From Ostreococcus lucimarinus CCE9901 (taxonomy: Eukaryota > Chlorophyta > Mamiellophyceae > Mamiellales > Bathycoccaceae): 64,000 bases of DNA. The notes beneath the pieces were generated by a model. That model worked only from the letters and a program-made list of their open reading frames with translations, did not search any database and was not told the DNA's origin. The position numbers and the translations under genes were made by a program. Location: the NCBI RefSeq assembly GCF_000092065.1, contig NC_009358.1:682001-746000 (forward strand), written 5' to 3'. Positions 53,490-62,605 of this stretch are shown here, piece by piece (within the stretch, counting starts at the first letter, position 1; each line of letters starts with the position of its first letter).

Positions 53490-56400
53490 TCAATTTTCAA
53501 ATTCTAAGACTTGCGCTTCGTTCGCGTCGCACTGTACCGCCATCGCGAGGAGAGGACCAATTTGAACGGTGAATAAATCGCAGAGAGCGTTCGATAGCTC
53601 GCTTGGTTTATCCTCACGCCGAATGAGGGCGGTAAGGAGCGGGTAGATATCGGAGAGGTGCGTTTTGAAACTCGCCGCGTCGAGCGAGCGAACGGCGTCG
53701 AGCGCGTCGACGCACACCTGCGAGTACACGCGCGAGTACTCGCGCAAGTCGACGTCCGATGTCACGGTCTGTAAGCATTCGTAGTTCTTGAATGCGACCG
53801 ACGCGGTGCGCGCGAGCTGATTCGATCGCGCTTCAGATCCATTCGCCGTTACTTGCAAACCGGCGAGCGTACGGAGCGCCAGAGACGCGGCGCTCGCTTC
53901 GACGCCGAGGACGTGTGGACGGGCTTCGTGAATGATGGCTGACACGCGCGGTATCGTTTCGTGCTCGCTGAAACATATGAGCGAAAGTGATGCCTTTGAT
54001 GCGGTGGCGTACACACCTTCAAGAACATCGAGTAACACGAAGAGTGTGTCGACGTTGAAAGACGCGCGCGACGACGCCTCGGCAGACAAGTCGTACGCGG
54101 CGGACACCAGGAGCGCTTGAGTCTTAACGCGCACGATCGCCGCATTGACGTTCACCTCCCATGCGGCATCATCGTGACCTCGAATGAAAACGTCGAAGTC
54201 AGGCGTTGTTTCACCGAAAGCCTTCTTCAGCGCCTCCATGCACTGGTGCCACTCTCGCTCCTTGATTGACGAAGCGCCATTGATGAGCAAGCGCTTGAAA
54301 GCCACGACGCCGCACGCGGCGAGCTGCTCGTGCGAACGCGACGCGAGACCGCACAATAGCTCGAGCAAATCTGGCATAACTCCGGCCTCGACGATTGGTT
54401 CGTGAAACTGCACCGCCAAATCGACGACGAGTTCAAGACAACGCGTACACGTGCCGTACAACCAATCATCGATGTCCTCCGCCGCTACTTCGTACTCGAC
54501 ATCGCCGCCAATCGTTCTCGTGCTCGGCATGATATCCGCACGGACGTGATCAAATATAGGGAAAAGAATGCGTCCGTACACGCGTGACCAAAACCCAGGA
54601 GCGAACGAGCCGCCGTGGAACTTGAGCGTGTCGAACAACACCTCGAGCGCTGAGGTGCGAATTTCTGCGCGAGGGTCAAACGTGAGCTCAGAAAGTCCAG
54701 CCAAAAGAGGGAACCAAAAGTATGTGTGCGCATCGGCGTCTGTGAAACACGTCGTGGTGACTGTTGACTTCATCTGTGTCACTTCCACGACACCATCCGT
54801 CGCGAGCTGCTTCTCCGTCGCGGCGGTTTCTTCCAAGTCTCCGAGCGCGCCTTCGGCGAGCTTGAGAGCGCAAAAGCGCAGAAACGCGAGGGCGTTCAAG
54901 CAAACTTCCGAACCCGCCTCAGAGTTTGTGAACGCAACGAGACAATTGACGCAGTCGGTAAACGCCACTGTATCGGTTTCGATGATGTAGTGAAAATGCT
55001 CGCGAATAATTCGCTCGATGGTCTGGAACGCCAGCGCCACGATTTGGCTACTTTCGTCCGCCGCCGCCGTGGTGAACACCATGAACATCGACTTCCAACC
55101 AGACTTGATATGCGCCACGCGAGCCTGCACCATCTGCGAAACACACCGAATGATGAGCTCTCTGATTTCGACAGCCGGAGACTGACGCATGACGATGACA
55201 AATGGTCGCAAAAATTCGTTTTGGAACGAGTAGTTGGCCAATTCGGTACGACTTAAGAATTTCATGGCGAGCTGTCGAAGAGAGTCGACTACTTGCATGG
55301 ATATTTGCAAGTTTGGCGAGCATCCCACCTTGACAAAGAAGTCGCTCAACACTTGCCATACTCTGGCCCAGATAAAACGAATACGATCCATGTTGAATGA
55401 AGCAACCTCGACAATCTTTCCGAGCGCGTACGCTCTCGGATGATTTGAAGACGTTTCTTCAATAGCAAGTTCACACAAGCTTCGAACGAAACCCACGATA
55501 GCATCACCGCTGAGATTGACGCTGGCGTGGAACAAATGATCAAGTTCATCGGGATGAAGTTGTTCGAGCACAGCTCGATCAGGTGGGTTCAAACCATCCA
55601 AGCCAAGTAAATCAAACTTTTGTTCGACCTCGACAGTGCTCGACGAATCGTCTCGCACGTTAACGTTGCTTGACTGCGGTGCGAGTGGAGACTTCAGTGC
55701 TCGGTCTGATGATATCGAACGCCGGAAGAGCCTAGGCCGGGCTTGTTTTTGTGCGTCGTCATCTCTACTGTATCCGGACTCCGAAAACAACGAACTATCG
55801 TTGAAACCGCTCGCGAGCGCATACAGATGCTCGTATCTACTCACACAAGCCAGAATTGTAGTCCACATGTCCCCGAGATCGTTTCCATTTTCGATCGCAA
55901 CGCGCACTAAAGTCTTCACCGCGATGACATTCTTCGTACGCATTGAGTGTGCATGATGCAAAGAAGTCAACTTTGTAAGGGACGCGATAAATGTGTCTCG
56001 AGTCTCTTGCATGCCGAGCGTCGAAGTGACGCTGATGACTCTTCGGAAACACTCCAAACAGTTCGATATCACGGACACACTTTCACTGTCTTCAAATGCA
56101 GTACCAAGCAGCGACAGTATGGGATTCCAGATCAATTCAAGCATCGGTTTCGCGCACCCGGCCTCCACGACGGTCAGAAAGCCTTTCGTCGTTGCGGCCC
56201 GCGCGCGAACTTGACTTATCAAATCGGCGGTGTCGATTTGTATTGTTTCTTCTTCTCGCTTACCAGACATGAGCGAAAAGAGGACATCCATACCTAATCT
56301 AGCGGAAAAGTTGTTCTTATCTTTCTTTTCCGCGGCGCTCAGAGCCACCTCTGCTGGCTCCTTCAATTTGATCTCGTTATTCACGATGCGGTCGTACAAA

Positions 56401-58775
56401 TCCTCGAGCACCTCGCTCGGCAAGTCTTGTCCGTCGTCGATCCCTCTGTTATTCCGAACAAACCCTTCCTTGGTCATTTTATTCTTAACCTGTGGGTTAT
56501 GCGCGTCCGTATTAAGCATGATGACAGAAAACGCCAAGACGTAAGCGGTGTCGGCACTCTTGTACACTTCCGGATTCAACTTATGGTAGCGCTCGGCAAA
56601 CTTCTCCATGAGCCTATCGATTTTTTGAGACTCACCTGGGAGGCGAAAGCCTTCTAAAAACTTGCGAATCGCGTCGTCAAGAGTTAGAGATGTGAAATCT
56701 AGCGCGTCAACGTATGCGTGCATGACCTGTAGCATCGGATCGTCGCGTTCACCCAAGTAATCGCCGACTACAGTCTTGTCCAGCCCAGGCGTCGTGCGTA
56801 AGAACTCGGCTATTTCATTGTGAGACGTCCCAAGGCGCCCAATCGATTGCAGATAAGCCAGACCTTTCTTCGCTTTCTTGTTGAAGAGAGTGATTCCCTC
56901 TTGGAACTCTTGCTTATCAGCCTTGAGCTTCGCTATGCTATCACCCAGATCCGCCGGGCTGCTCGTCTTCAAAGGTGTCGAAAATCCAGACTCAGATTCT
57001 TCCACGACGTCGTGCTGACTATCGCTCGTGCTCGCGTCGCCACCACTTTGTACCCTCACCCAATCGTCAAGTGATGCGACGAGGGTCGTCAAACATTCAA
57101 GCGCTTCGAGCTTGAGCACGGACTCGCGGGCCGCCTCTGGGCCGCTCGCCTGACTGACATCGACACCCTGCGCGATGCGAACCAAGGACAGAACACAGCG
57201 CTCGAACACGTTTTGGCTGTCTAAATCGCAGTCATAGTTCACGAAGAGATCAACCATGAGCTGCGAGTCGGCGCAGATGATTTGAAATCCCTTGACGAGC
57301 GTCGCGCGTTGATTGTATGCGCTCAACGGCGCGCCCTCCACGAGCTCGAGCGGCTTGAGCAACAACATAGGGAAAAAGAAACCAATTTCAGCCTTGAGGT
57401 AGGCCCGGTATCGAGTAAGCAGAGTCAAAAAGATTGAGCACGCTAGCTGATACGCTTCTGGAACATTAGGTGTCGCGTTGCTGACGATTGCGTCGCACAG
57501 ATATTCACGCATGGCGTCGGCAAAACGTGAGCTCGAAGAAAATGCATCCCCGGCGTTTTCGATGATAATCTTGAGCAACTGCAGCGACAACACTTTGCTT
57601 CGAACGAGCGCAACACCATTGACGTCGGAGCCTGGTTTTTTCGAGAGCTTGCACAGCGACCTAAAAACTAAAAAGGCATCTGTTTCGAGCTCAGAAGCTT
57701 GTTCTGTGCCCGAGGTGCGAGCGGGCGTCATAGCTCCCGGCGAAAACGCGTCCAACGACTGCGTCACCGCGTTCGGAGTCATAGGGGCGGTATCATTATC
57801 GAATTCGCTCTCCGTAATCTCGTGCTCGATTGCGTCCGATTTCACCACCGCGTCTGGGTCTGAAAAGTAATTGAACGATCCCACCGAATTCATATCCGTC
57901 GTGACTTTATTTACGAACGACTGTACCGCTGCCGACATGGCCGTAACGCCGTCAACTTCGGCTTCGGAACCAATCGGTCGAAGCAGGTCCGCAACGACAA
58001 TAGTCGGCGCTGAAGCGTGCGGGTCATCCGCCTCCAAACGATGAAAAACAGTCGTCAACATTTGCGTTAGCGTCGCCTTGGCTGTGTTTTGATTCACCTC
58101 TGACTTGCTCGAAAGGTAAATGTTGTAGCACGTCCGCACGACGCGCAAGAGCGCTCTATCGTGCACCTCGAACGTACGACTGCTCACTGCGGTGAGTATG
58201 CCCTTCAACACTTGTAACTCGACCGCCTCGTCTCGCACCTCCGCGGCGCCGCAGATCGCGTCCACGATTTCACCCGCGTGATTTCGCGCACCCGACGGCT
58301 CCGATTCGTCCCGCTCGCGCGACGCCGCGACCGTATCGCTCGCAACGTCGCCGTCATCCCGCGCGTCGACATCAGCCACGGCCTCCGCTCGTCCAGCCGC
58401 GTCGCTCGTCGACTCGAACCGCTCCAGCGTCCCGCCCGCGAGCGTCGCCCGTCCCTCCACCAAACCTCTCGAGATGAGCACCTGCACCGCTCCCAGCGCG
58501 GCCGCGATCACGCTCGCCGACCCGCTGTCCATCGCCGCGCGCAGTGGTGGCAGCACGACATCCATCTGCGCCTCTCGCAGCGCGTCCCCGCGTCCGCTCG
58601 TCGTCGTCGTCGTCGTCGTCGACGCCTTCGTCCCCAACGATTCAAACGTCCCATCCCGCGTCATCGCTCGCACCGCATCGATCGCATCGATGATAGCCGC
58701 GTGTTTCTTCGTCCCGCACGCGCGCTGGACGCGCTCGAGCGCGCCCTCGACGACGTCCACCGCGCCAGATGGCAT
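53490..58775 (-). CDS. BIG-type ARF guanine nucleotide exchange factor (Sec7 domain)
   Basis: 1761 residues, intronless. N-terminal DCB and HUS regions (e.g. FEVHDRALLRVVRTCYNIYL, YLKAEIGFFFPMLLLKPLEL, MVDLFVNYDCDLDSQNVFE) precede the Sec7 domain (~640-830): LGERDDPMLQVMHAYVDALD, the glutamic finger in FRLPGESQKIDRLMEKF, VIMLNTDAHNPQVKNKMT, NRGIDDGQDLP. HDS domains follow to the end. The order DCB-HUS-Sec7-HDS1-4 and length match BIG1-5 of plants rather than GNOM/GBF1. It activates ARF at the trans-Golgi and recruits AP-1, whose gamma subunit is encoded at 34958-37642. Start is 209 bp from divergent TRAPPC2. Confidence 0.93.
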   Translation of the reverse strand: MPSGAVDVVEGALERVQRACGTKKHAAIIDAIDAVRAMTRDGTFESLGTKASTTTTTTTSGRGDALREAQMDVVLPPLRAAMDSGSASVIAAALGAVQVLISRGLVEGRATLAGGTLERFESTSDAAGRAEAVADVDARDDGDVASDTVAASRERDESEPSGARNHAGEIVDAICGAAEVRDEAVELQVLKGILTAVSSRTFEVHDRALLRVVRTCYNIYLSSKSEVNQNTAKATLTQMLTTVFHRLEADDPHASAPTIVVADLLRPIGSEAEVDGVTAMSAAVQSFVNKVTTDMNSVGSFNYFSDPDAVVKSDAIEHEITESEFDNDTAPMTPNAVTQSLDAFSPGAMTPARTSGTEQASELETDAFLVFRSLCKLSKKPGSDVNGVALVRSKVLSLQLLKIIIENAGDAFSSSSRFADAMREYLCDAIVSNATPNVPEAYQLACSIFLTLLTRYRAYLKAEIGFFFPMLLLKPLELVEGAPLSAYNQRATLVKGFQIICADSQLMVDLFVNYDCDLDSQNVFERCVLSLVRIAQGVDVSQASGPEAARESVLKLEALECLTTLVASLDDWVRVQSGGDASTSDSQHDVVEESESGFSTPLKTSSPADLGDSIAKLKADKQEFQEGITLFNKKAKKGLAYLQSIGRLGTSHNEIAEFLRTTPGLDKTVVGDYLGERDDPMLQVMHAYVDALDFTSLTLDDAIRKFLEGFRLPGESQKIDRLMEKFAERYHKLNPEVYKSADTAYVLAFSVIMLNTDAHNPQVKNKMTKEGFVRNNRGIDDGQDLPSEVLEDLYDRIVNNEIKLKEPAEVALSAAEKKDKNNFSARLGMDVLFSLMSGKREEETIQIDTADLISQVRARAATTKGFLTVVEAGCAKPMLELIWNPILSLLGTAFEDSESVSVISNCLECFRRVISVTSTLGMQETRDTFIASLTKLTSLHHAHSMRTKNVIAVKTLVRVAIENGNDLGDMWTTILACVSRYEHLYALASGFNDSSLFSESGYSRDDDAQKQARPRLFRRSISSDRALKSPLAPQSSNVNVRDDSSSTVEVEQKFDLLGLDGLNPPDRAVLEQLHPDELDHLFHASVNLSGDAIVGFVRSLCELAIEETSSNHPRAYALGKIVEVASFNMDRIRFIWARVWQVLSDFFVKVGCSPNLQISMQVVDSLRQLAMKFLSRTELANYSFQNEFLRPFVIVMRQSPAVEIRELIIRCVSQMVQARVAHIKSGWKSMFMVFTTAAADESSQIVALAFQTIERIIREHFHYIIETDTVAFTDCVNCLVAFTNSEAGSEVCLNALAFLRFCALKLAEGALGDLEETAATEKQLATDGVVEVTQMKSTVTTTCFTDADAHTYFWFPLLAGLSELTFDPRAEIRTSALEVLFDTLKFHGGSFAPGFWSRVYGRILFPIFDHVRADIMPSTRTIGGDVEYEVAAEDIDDWLYGTCTRCLELVVDLAVQFHEPIVEAGVMPDLLELLCGLASRSHEQLAACGVVAFKRLLINGASSIKEREWHQCMEALKKAFGETTPDFDVFIRGHDDAAWEVNVNAAIVRVKTQALLVSAAYDLSAEASSRASFNVDTLFVLLDVLEGVYATASKASLSLICFSEHETIPRVSAIIHEARPHVLGVEASAASLALRTLAGLQVTANGSEARSNQLARTASVAFKNYECLQTVTSDVDLREYSRVYSQVCVDALDAVRSLDAASFKTHLSDIYPLLTALIRREDKPSELSNALCDLFTVQIGPLLAMAVQCDANEAQVLEFEN

Positions 58776-58984
58776 CTTTCGATTCGCTCGAGAATCGCCG
58801 CCTCACGTCACCGTCTCGCGCGTTCGCGACGCGTTCGCGATCGACGCGCGTTCGCGATCTCGCGCGTTCGCGCGCGCGCGCCGGGCGCGGTCGCGGCGTC
58901 GCGCGTCGCGGTGTCGCGGTCGCGGAGTCGGCGACCGCGATGTCGTGGCGCGAGTAATCCGCATTCGGCGCCTCTCGACGCGCG

Positions 58985-59533
58985 ATGTCGTACTTCGCGC
59001 TCACGGTGGTGAGCGCGAACGACGTCCCGATATACACGCGCGACTTCACCGCGCGCGAAGACGACGGCGCGCGCGCGGAGGTGCGTCTGAGGGCGAATGT
59101 TTGTTCGAACGCGCGAAGGATGCGAGACCGCGCTCGGAAGACTGACGACGACGACGACGACGACGACGCGCAGACGAGCGCGCCGCTGGACGCGCCGATG
59201 CGCGAACTCGTCGTGCGCGCGGCGCTCGATTTCGTGGACGAACGGTCGTGGGAGACGAACGCGACGTACCTGCGCGTGGTGGATCGATTCAACGACGTCG
59301 ACGCGCACGCGCACTGCGCGCCGACGCGCGCGCGCATGGTGTTGCTCACGAACGGCGCGAGGACGAGCGGAGGCGAGGAAGCGGTGCGAGGGTTTTTCGG
59401 GGAAGTGCACGAGGCGCTGGCGATCGCGACGATGAATCCGATGCTCGGCGAGGACGAGGCGTTGGGGAGCGCGTTCGACGAGCGAGCGCGGTCGGCGGCG
59501 GCGCGGCGGTTGGGCGCGCGCGCGCCCGAGTGA
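58985..59533 (+). CDS. TRAPPC2: TRAPPC2 (sedlin/Trs20), two exons
   Basis: Exons 58985-59080 and 59174-59533; 151 residues spliced (human 140). Exon 1: MSYFALTVVSANDVPIYTRD, the longin-type start. Exon 2: VVRAALDFVDERSWETNATY, LRVVDRFNDVDAHA, MVLLTNGARTSGGEEAVRGF, MNPML. The 93-nt intron is a multiple of three without a stop, so an unspliced frame also translates (182 residues with a poly-Asp insert). Donor GTGCGTCTG, AGACTGAC branch, (GAC)n and GCGCAG end support splicing. TRAPPC2 is a core subunit of TRAPP tethering complexes in ER-Golgi traffic. Confidence 0.88.
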   Translation: MSYFALTVVSANDVPIYTRDFTAREDDGARAEVRLRANVCSNARRMRDRARKTDDDDDDDDAQTSAPLDAPMRELVVRAALDFVDERSWETNATYLRVVDRFNDVDAHAHCAPTRARMVLLTNGARTSGGEEAVRGFFGEVHEALAIATMNPMLGEDEALGSAFDERARSAAARRLGARAPE

Positions 59534-59742
59534 AGAGCGCGGAGAGCGATGGTGTGTAGATGATGTATTTTATATAGTCATAGTCGTGGTCATAGTCGTC
59601 GTAGCGCCGCGTGCGGTGCGCGTTAGGAATCAACCGTCGGTTCCGGTTCGCGACGAAACGACGCGACGCGTCGCGGCGACGCTCGCGACGGCGCTCGACG
59701 CCACACCGCGACGCGCGCGAACCGCCGTCGACGCGCGAAGCG

Positions 59743-60633
59743 ATGCACGCGTCCACGTCGACCGCATCGATCGCGTCCGCGCGCGCGCGCGGCGCCACCG
59801 CGTCGTTTCGCGCGCGAGTTCTCGCGCCGCGTCACCGCGCGCGCACGACGATGACGCGCGCGGAAGCCGCGGGATCTGTGCGTCGAGAGGTGCTGAAGAA
59901 GTCCGATCGCGCGAAGCTCGATCCGAGCTCGGACGCCGCGTTCTACGCCCAGCCGCGCTTCGTGACGCACGTCGACGACGATTTCATCAGCAAAGTGACC
60001 GAGTTGTACAGAAGACGAGTCCCGCGAGGAGCCGCGGTGCTCGACCTGTGCTCGAGCTGGGTGTCGCATCTACCGCGCGAGGTGGAATACGAAAAGGTGT
60101 GGGGCCACGGGATGAACGCGACGGAGCTCGGGAGGAACGAGAGGTTGGATGGGTTCTTCGTGCGGGACTTTAACGAGACGCCGAAAATCGACGCGAAGGA
60201 TTGCAGCTTCGACGCGGTGACGATGTGCGTGAGCGTGCAGTACTTGCAACGACCCGAGGAGGTGTTCGCGGAGATCTTTCGGGTGTTAAAACCGGGCGGT
60301 GTGTGCATCATCACGTTTTCGAATCGATTGTTTTATAGCAAAGCCGTGCAAGCGTGGAGAGACGCGAGCGGTTACTCGCGAACGCAGCTCGTGAAGCAAT
60401 ACTTTTCATCCGTCGCCGGATTCACGGCGCCGGAAGTGATCACCGATTTAGACGACATCGTCGACGACTCTCTGTTCTCCAAGTTTCGTCGGTTCTTTCA
60501 ACGCTCGCAGAGCGACCCATTTTACGCCGTCGTGGCGTATCGCAACTTCAAACCCGTCTACGAAGACGACTGCGTTCGCATGACGGACGAGGGCGAGTGC
60601 CTCACGGACAAGTCTTTCGATTCTATCGATTAA
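59743..60633 (+). CDS. SAM-dependent methyltransferase-like protein, probably plastid
   Basis: 296 residues from ATG 59743; the frame opens at a GTG 132 nt earlier, which is not used. A transit-like leader (MHASTSTASIASARARGATA) precedes a Rossmann methyltransferase fold: GAAVLDLCSSWVSHLP takes the place of motif I, DAVTMCVSVQYLQRPEEVFA is motif IV, and FRVLKPGGVCIITFSNRLFY is motif VI of the Methyltransf_11 group. Motif I lacks the usual GxGxG, having DLCSSW instead. Similar proteins of unknown substrate occur in cyanobacteria and plant plastids. The C-terminus (DECECLTDKS-like acidic end) has no domain. Confidence 0.75.
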   Translation: MHASTSTASIASARARGATASFRARVLAPRHRARTTMTRAEAAGSVRREVLKKSDRAKLDPSSDAAFYAQPRFVTHVDDDFISKVTELYRRRVPRGAAVLDLCSSWVSHLPREVEYEKVWGHGMNATELGRNERLDGFFVRDFNETPKIDAKDCSFDAVTMCVSVQYLQRPEEVFAEIFRVLKPGGVCIITFSNRLFYSKAVQAWRDASGYSRTQLVKQYFSSVAGFTAPEVITDLDDIVDDSLFSKFRRFFQRSQSDPFYAVVAYRNFKPVYEDDCVRMTDEGECLTDKSFDSID

Positions 60634-60771
60634 CGGCGTTCGATTCATTTTACCATCACTCACGATTCCACGGCTTTTGTAATTTCATCGCTCTCGCAGG
60701 CTTTCGCGTCGTCCCGGTGGTCTCGCGCAATCCAATCTCGATTCCCCGGGCGTCACAACCGCGCGCTCGAC

Positions 60772-62583
60772 ATGCGCGTCGCGCGTCGCGCGTCGTCCGC
60801 GCTCGTCGCGCTCGTCGCGCTCGTCGCGCTCGTCGCGTGCGCGCCCGCTCGCGCGCTTCGCGACGGCGCGCCCGCGGTCGACCCGCGCGAGTACACCTCG
60901 TGCCGCCCGCTCGAAGCGCCCGCGCTCGAACGCTGCGCGTACGTCACGCAGAACCCGCTGTGCGCGCGCGACGAAGCGCTGGTGCCGTATTTACGCCTGC
61001 ACTACTGCTCGCTCGCGGGCGATGGGTTCGCGAGCGGGATCGCGAGCGGGGCGCTCGCGCTGACGCTCTTCGCGGCGCTCGCGAGCGTGGCGGAACGCTT
61101 CTTCGTCCCGGCGCTGCGAAACATCGCGCGAGGACTGGCGCTGCGGGATGACGTCGCGGGAGCGACGCTGTTGAGCTTTGGAAACGGGGCGCCGGATATA
61201 TTCGCGCAGATCGCGGCGTTGAGTCACGAGGATGTGGCGGAGAGCGCGGCGTTGGCGGTTGGCGCGGTGACGGGCGCGGGCGCGTTCATCGCGAGTTTCG
61301 TGTTTCCGTGCGTGGTGTTGATCGCGACGAGAGCGGCGAGCGGGCGGGGGTTGGTTTTGGATAAGTGGAACTTCGGGAGAGACGTGGGGTTTTACGCCGT
61401 GGCGTCGGCGATGGCGCTCGGATTTTTTTTGGACGGGCGCGTGGAGGCGTACGAGGCGGCGGCGTTGTTTTCGCTGTACGCGGCGTATTTGTTTGTCTTG
61501 CTTTCGGGGCGAAGGCTGAAGCGGTTCGCGCGCGCCGTCGTCGCGCTCGTTCGCTACGGCGGCGATGATAGCGATAGTGATAGTGATTCATCCGTCGCTT
61601 GGTCGGATGACGAAGCGGCGGGCGAGCTTGTGCGAGACGCCGACGTTCGCGCGCCGATGCTGGAGACGGGCGATGACGGGGACGGCGACGAGGAAGCGCC
61701 AGTCGAAGGTGACGACGACGGCGACGACGACGACGATGACGACGACACGCGTTCGACGTCGTCTGATTCACACAGACCGATCCTGTTGATGATTGGGCAG
61801 AACGTGGCGCACGCGTTCAAGAAGATGGAGATTCCACTCGTCGCCACGCTTCGTTTGACAATGCCAGAGCTCGGCGACGAAACCGTCTCGATGCGGCACG
61901 CGGTGGCGTTGCCGATCGGTGCGCCGCTGTTTTTGTTATTCGCCACGGGTATGATGCCGGATCATATACGCTGGGTTGGCTTGAGTTATGGTATCGGCGT
62001 CTCTCTCGTGTGCGCGTTCATCATCGTTCAGTCGTGGTCGCACATTGGCGATGTAGCATCGATTCGCGCGTTGCTCGTCGCAGTTGCGTTTTTTCAGTCC
62101 ATACTGTGGATGAACACGGCGGCGAGCGAGCTCGTTTCTTTGCTCAGCGCGATCGGCAAGGTGACTGGCGTGAGTGAAGCCTTACTCGGCGCGACAGTCC
62201 TCGCGTGGGGGAACTCAGTCGGTGACTTTGTCTCCAACACCGTCGTCGCTCGCGCGGGCAACCCGAACATGGCAATCGCCGCGTGTTTTGCAGGGCCACT
62301 GATGAATCTTCTCGTCGGCACCTCGTTCGGACTTTTGCTTCACGTCGCCAAATACGGCCCTGTCACCGGCTACGTCATGCCTAACGAGCTGATCTTGCTC
62401 GGTGGTGCGCTGATGTTCGCATTGTTTTACGCGCTCTTCGTCATACCCTTCGTGCACAAGTGGCGCGTGGGGAAGAACGCGGCGTACGGCATGATTGGCT
62501 TTTACTTTTCATTCTCCATAGTGTACGCGTTGACGAGCACGCATTGCATCTTCCGAAAACCTTGGCTTGGGCCACCGCAGTAG
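60772..62583 (+). CDS. Cation/Ca2+ exchanger (CCX/NCLX type)
   Basis: 603 residues. A signal peptide (LVALVALVALVACAPARA) and a short Cys-containing lumenal segment (TSCRPLEAPALERCAY ... LCARDEALVPYLRLHYC) lead to two groups of membrane helices. The alpha-repeats carry SFGNGAPDIFAQIAAL and AWGNSVGDFVSN, the GNG/S-P/V-D signature of NCKX6/NCLX and plant CCX proteins. Between them lies a very acidic cytosolic loop (Asp/Glu/Ser runs at about 61560-61760) that could sense calcium. Family members exchange Na+, K+ or H+ for Ca2+ across vacuolar, ER or mitochondrial membranes. Its stop is 22 bp from that of convergent KNOX. Confidence 0.92.
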   Translation: MRVARRASSALVALVALVALVACAPARALRDGAPAVDPREYTSCRPLEAPALERCAYVTQNPLCARDEALVPYLRLHYCSLAGDGFASGIASGALALTLFAALASVAERFFVPALRNIARGLALRDDVAGATLLSFGNGAPDIFAQIAALSHEDVAESAALAVGAVTGAGAFIASFVFPCVVLIATRAASGRGLVLDKWNFGRDVGFYAVASAMALGFFLDGRVEAYEAAALFSLYAAYLFVLLSGRRLKRFARAVVALVRYGGDDSDSDSDSSVAWSDDEAAGELVRDADVRAPMLETGDDGDGDEEAPVEGDDDGDDDDDDDDTRSTSSDSHRPILLMIGQNVAHAFKKMEIPLVATLRLTMPELGDETVSMRHAVALPIGAPLFLLFATGMMPDHIRWVGLSYGIGVSLVCAFIIVQSWSHIGDVASIRALLVAVAFFQSILWMNTAASELVSLLSAIGKVTGVSEALLGATVLAWGNSVGDFVSNTVVARAGNPNMAIAACFAGPLMNLLVGTSFGLLLHVAKYGPVTGYVMPNELILLGGALMFALFYALFVIPFVHKWRVGKNAAYGMIGFYFSFSIVYALTSTHCIFRKPWLGPPQ

Positions 62584-62605
62584 ACATTTGTTGTTGTATT
62601 GTACA

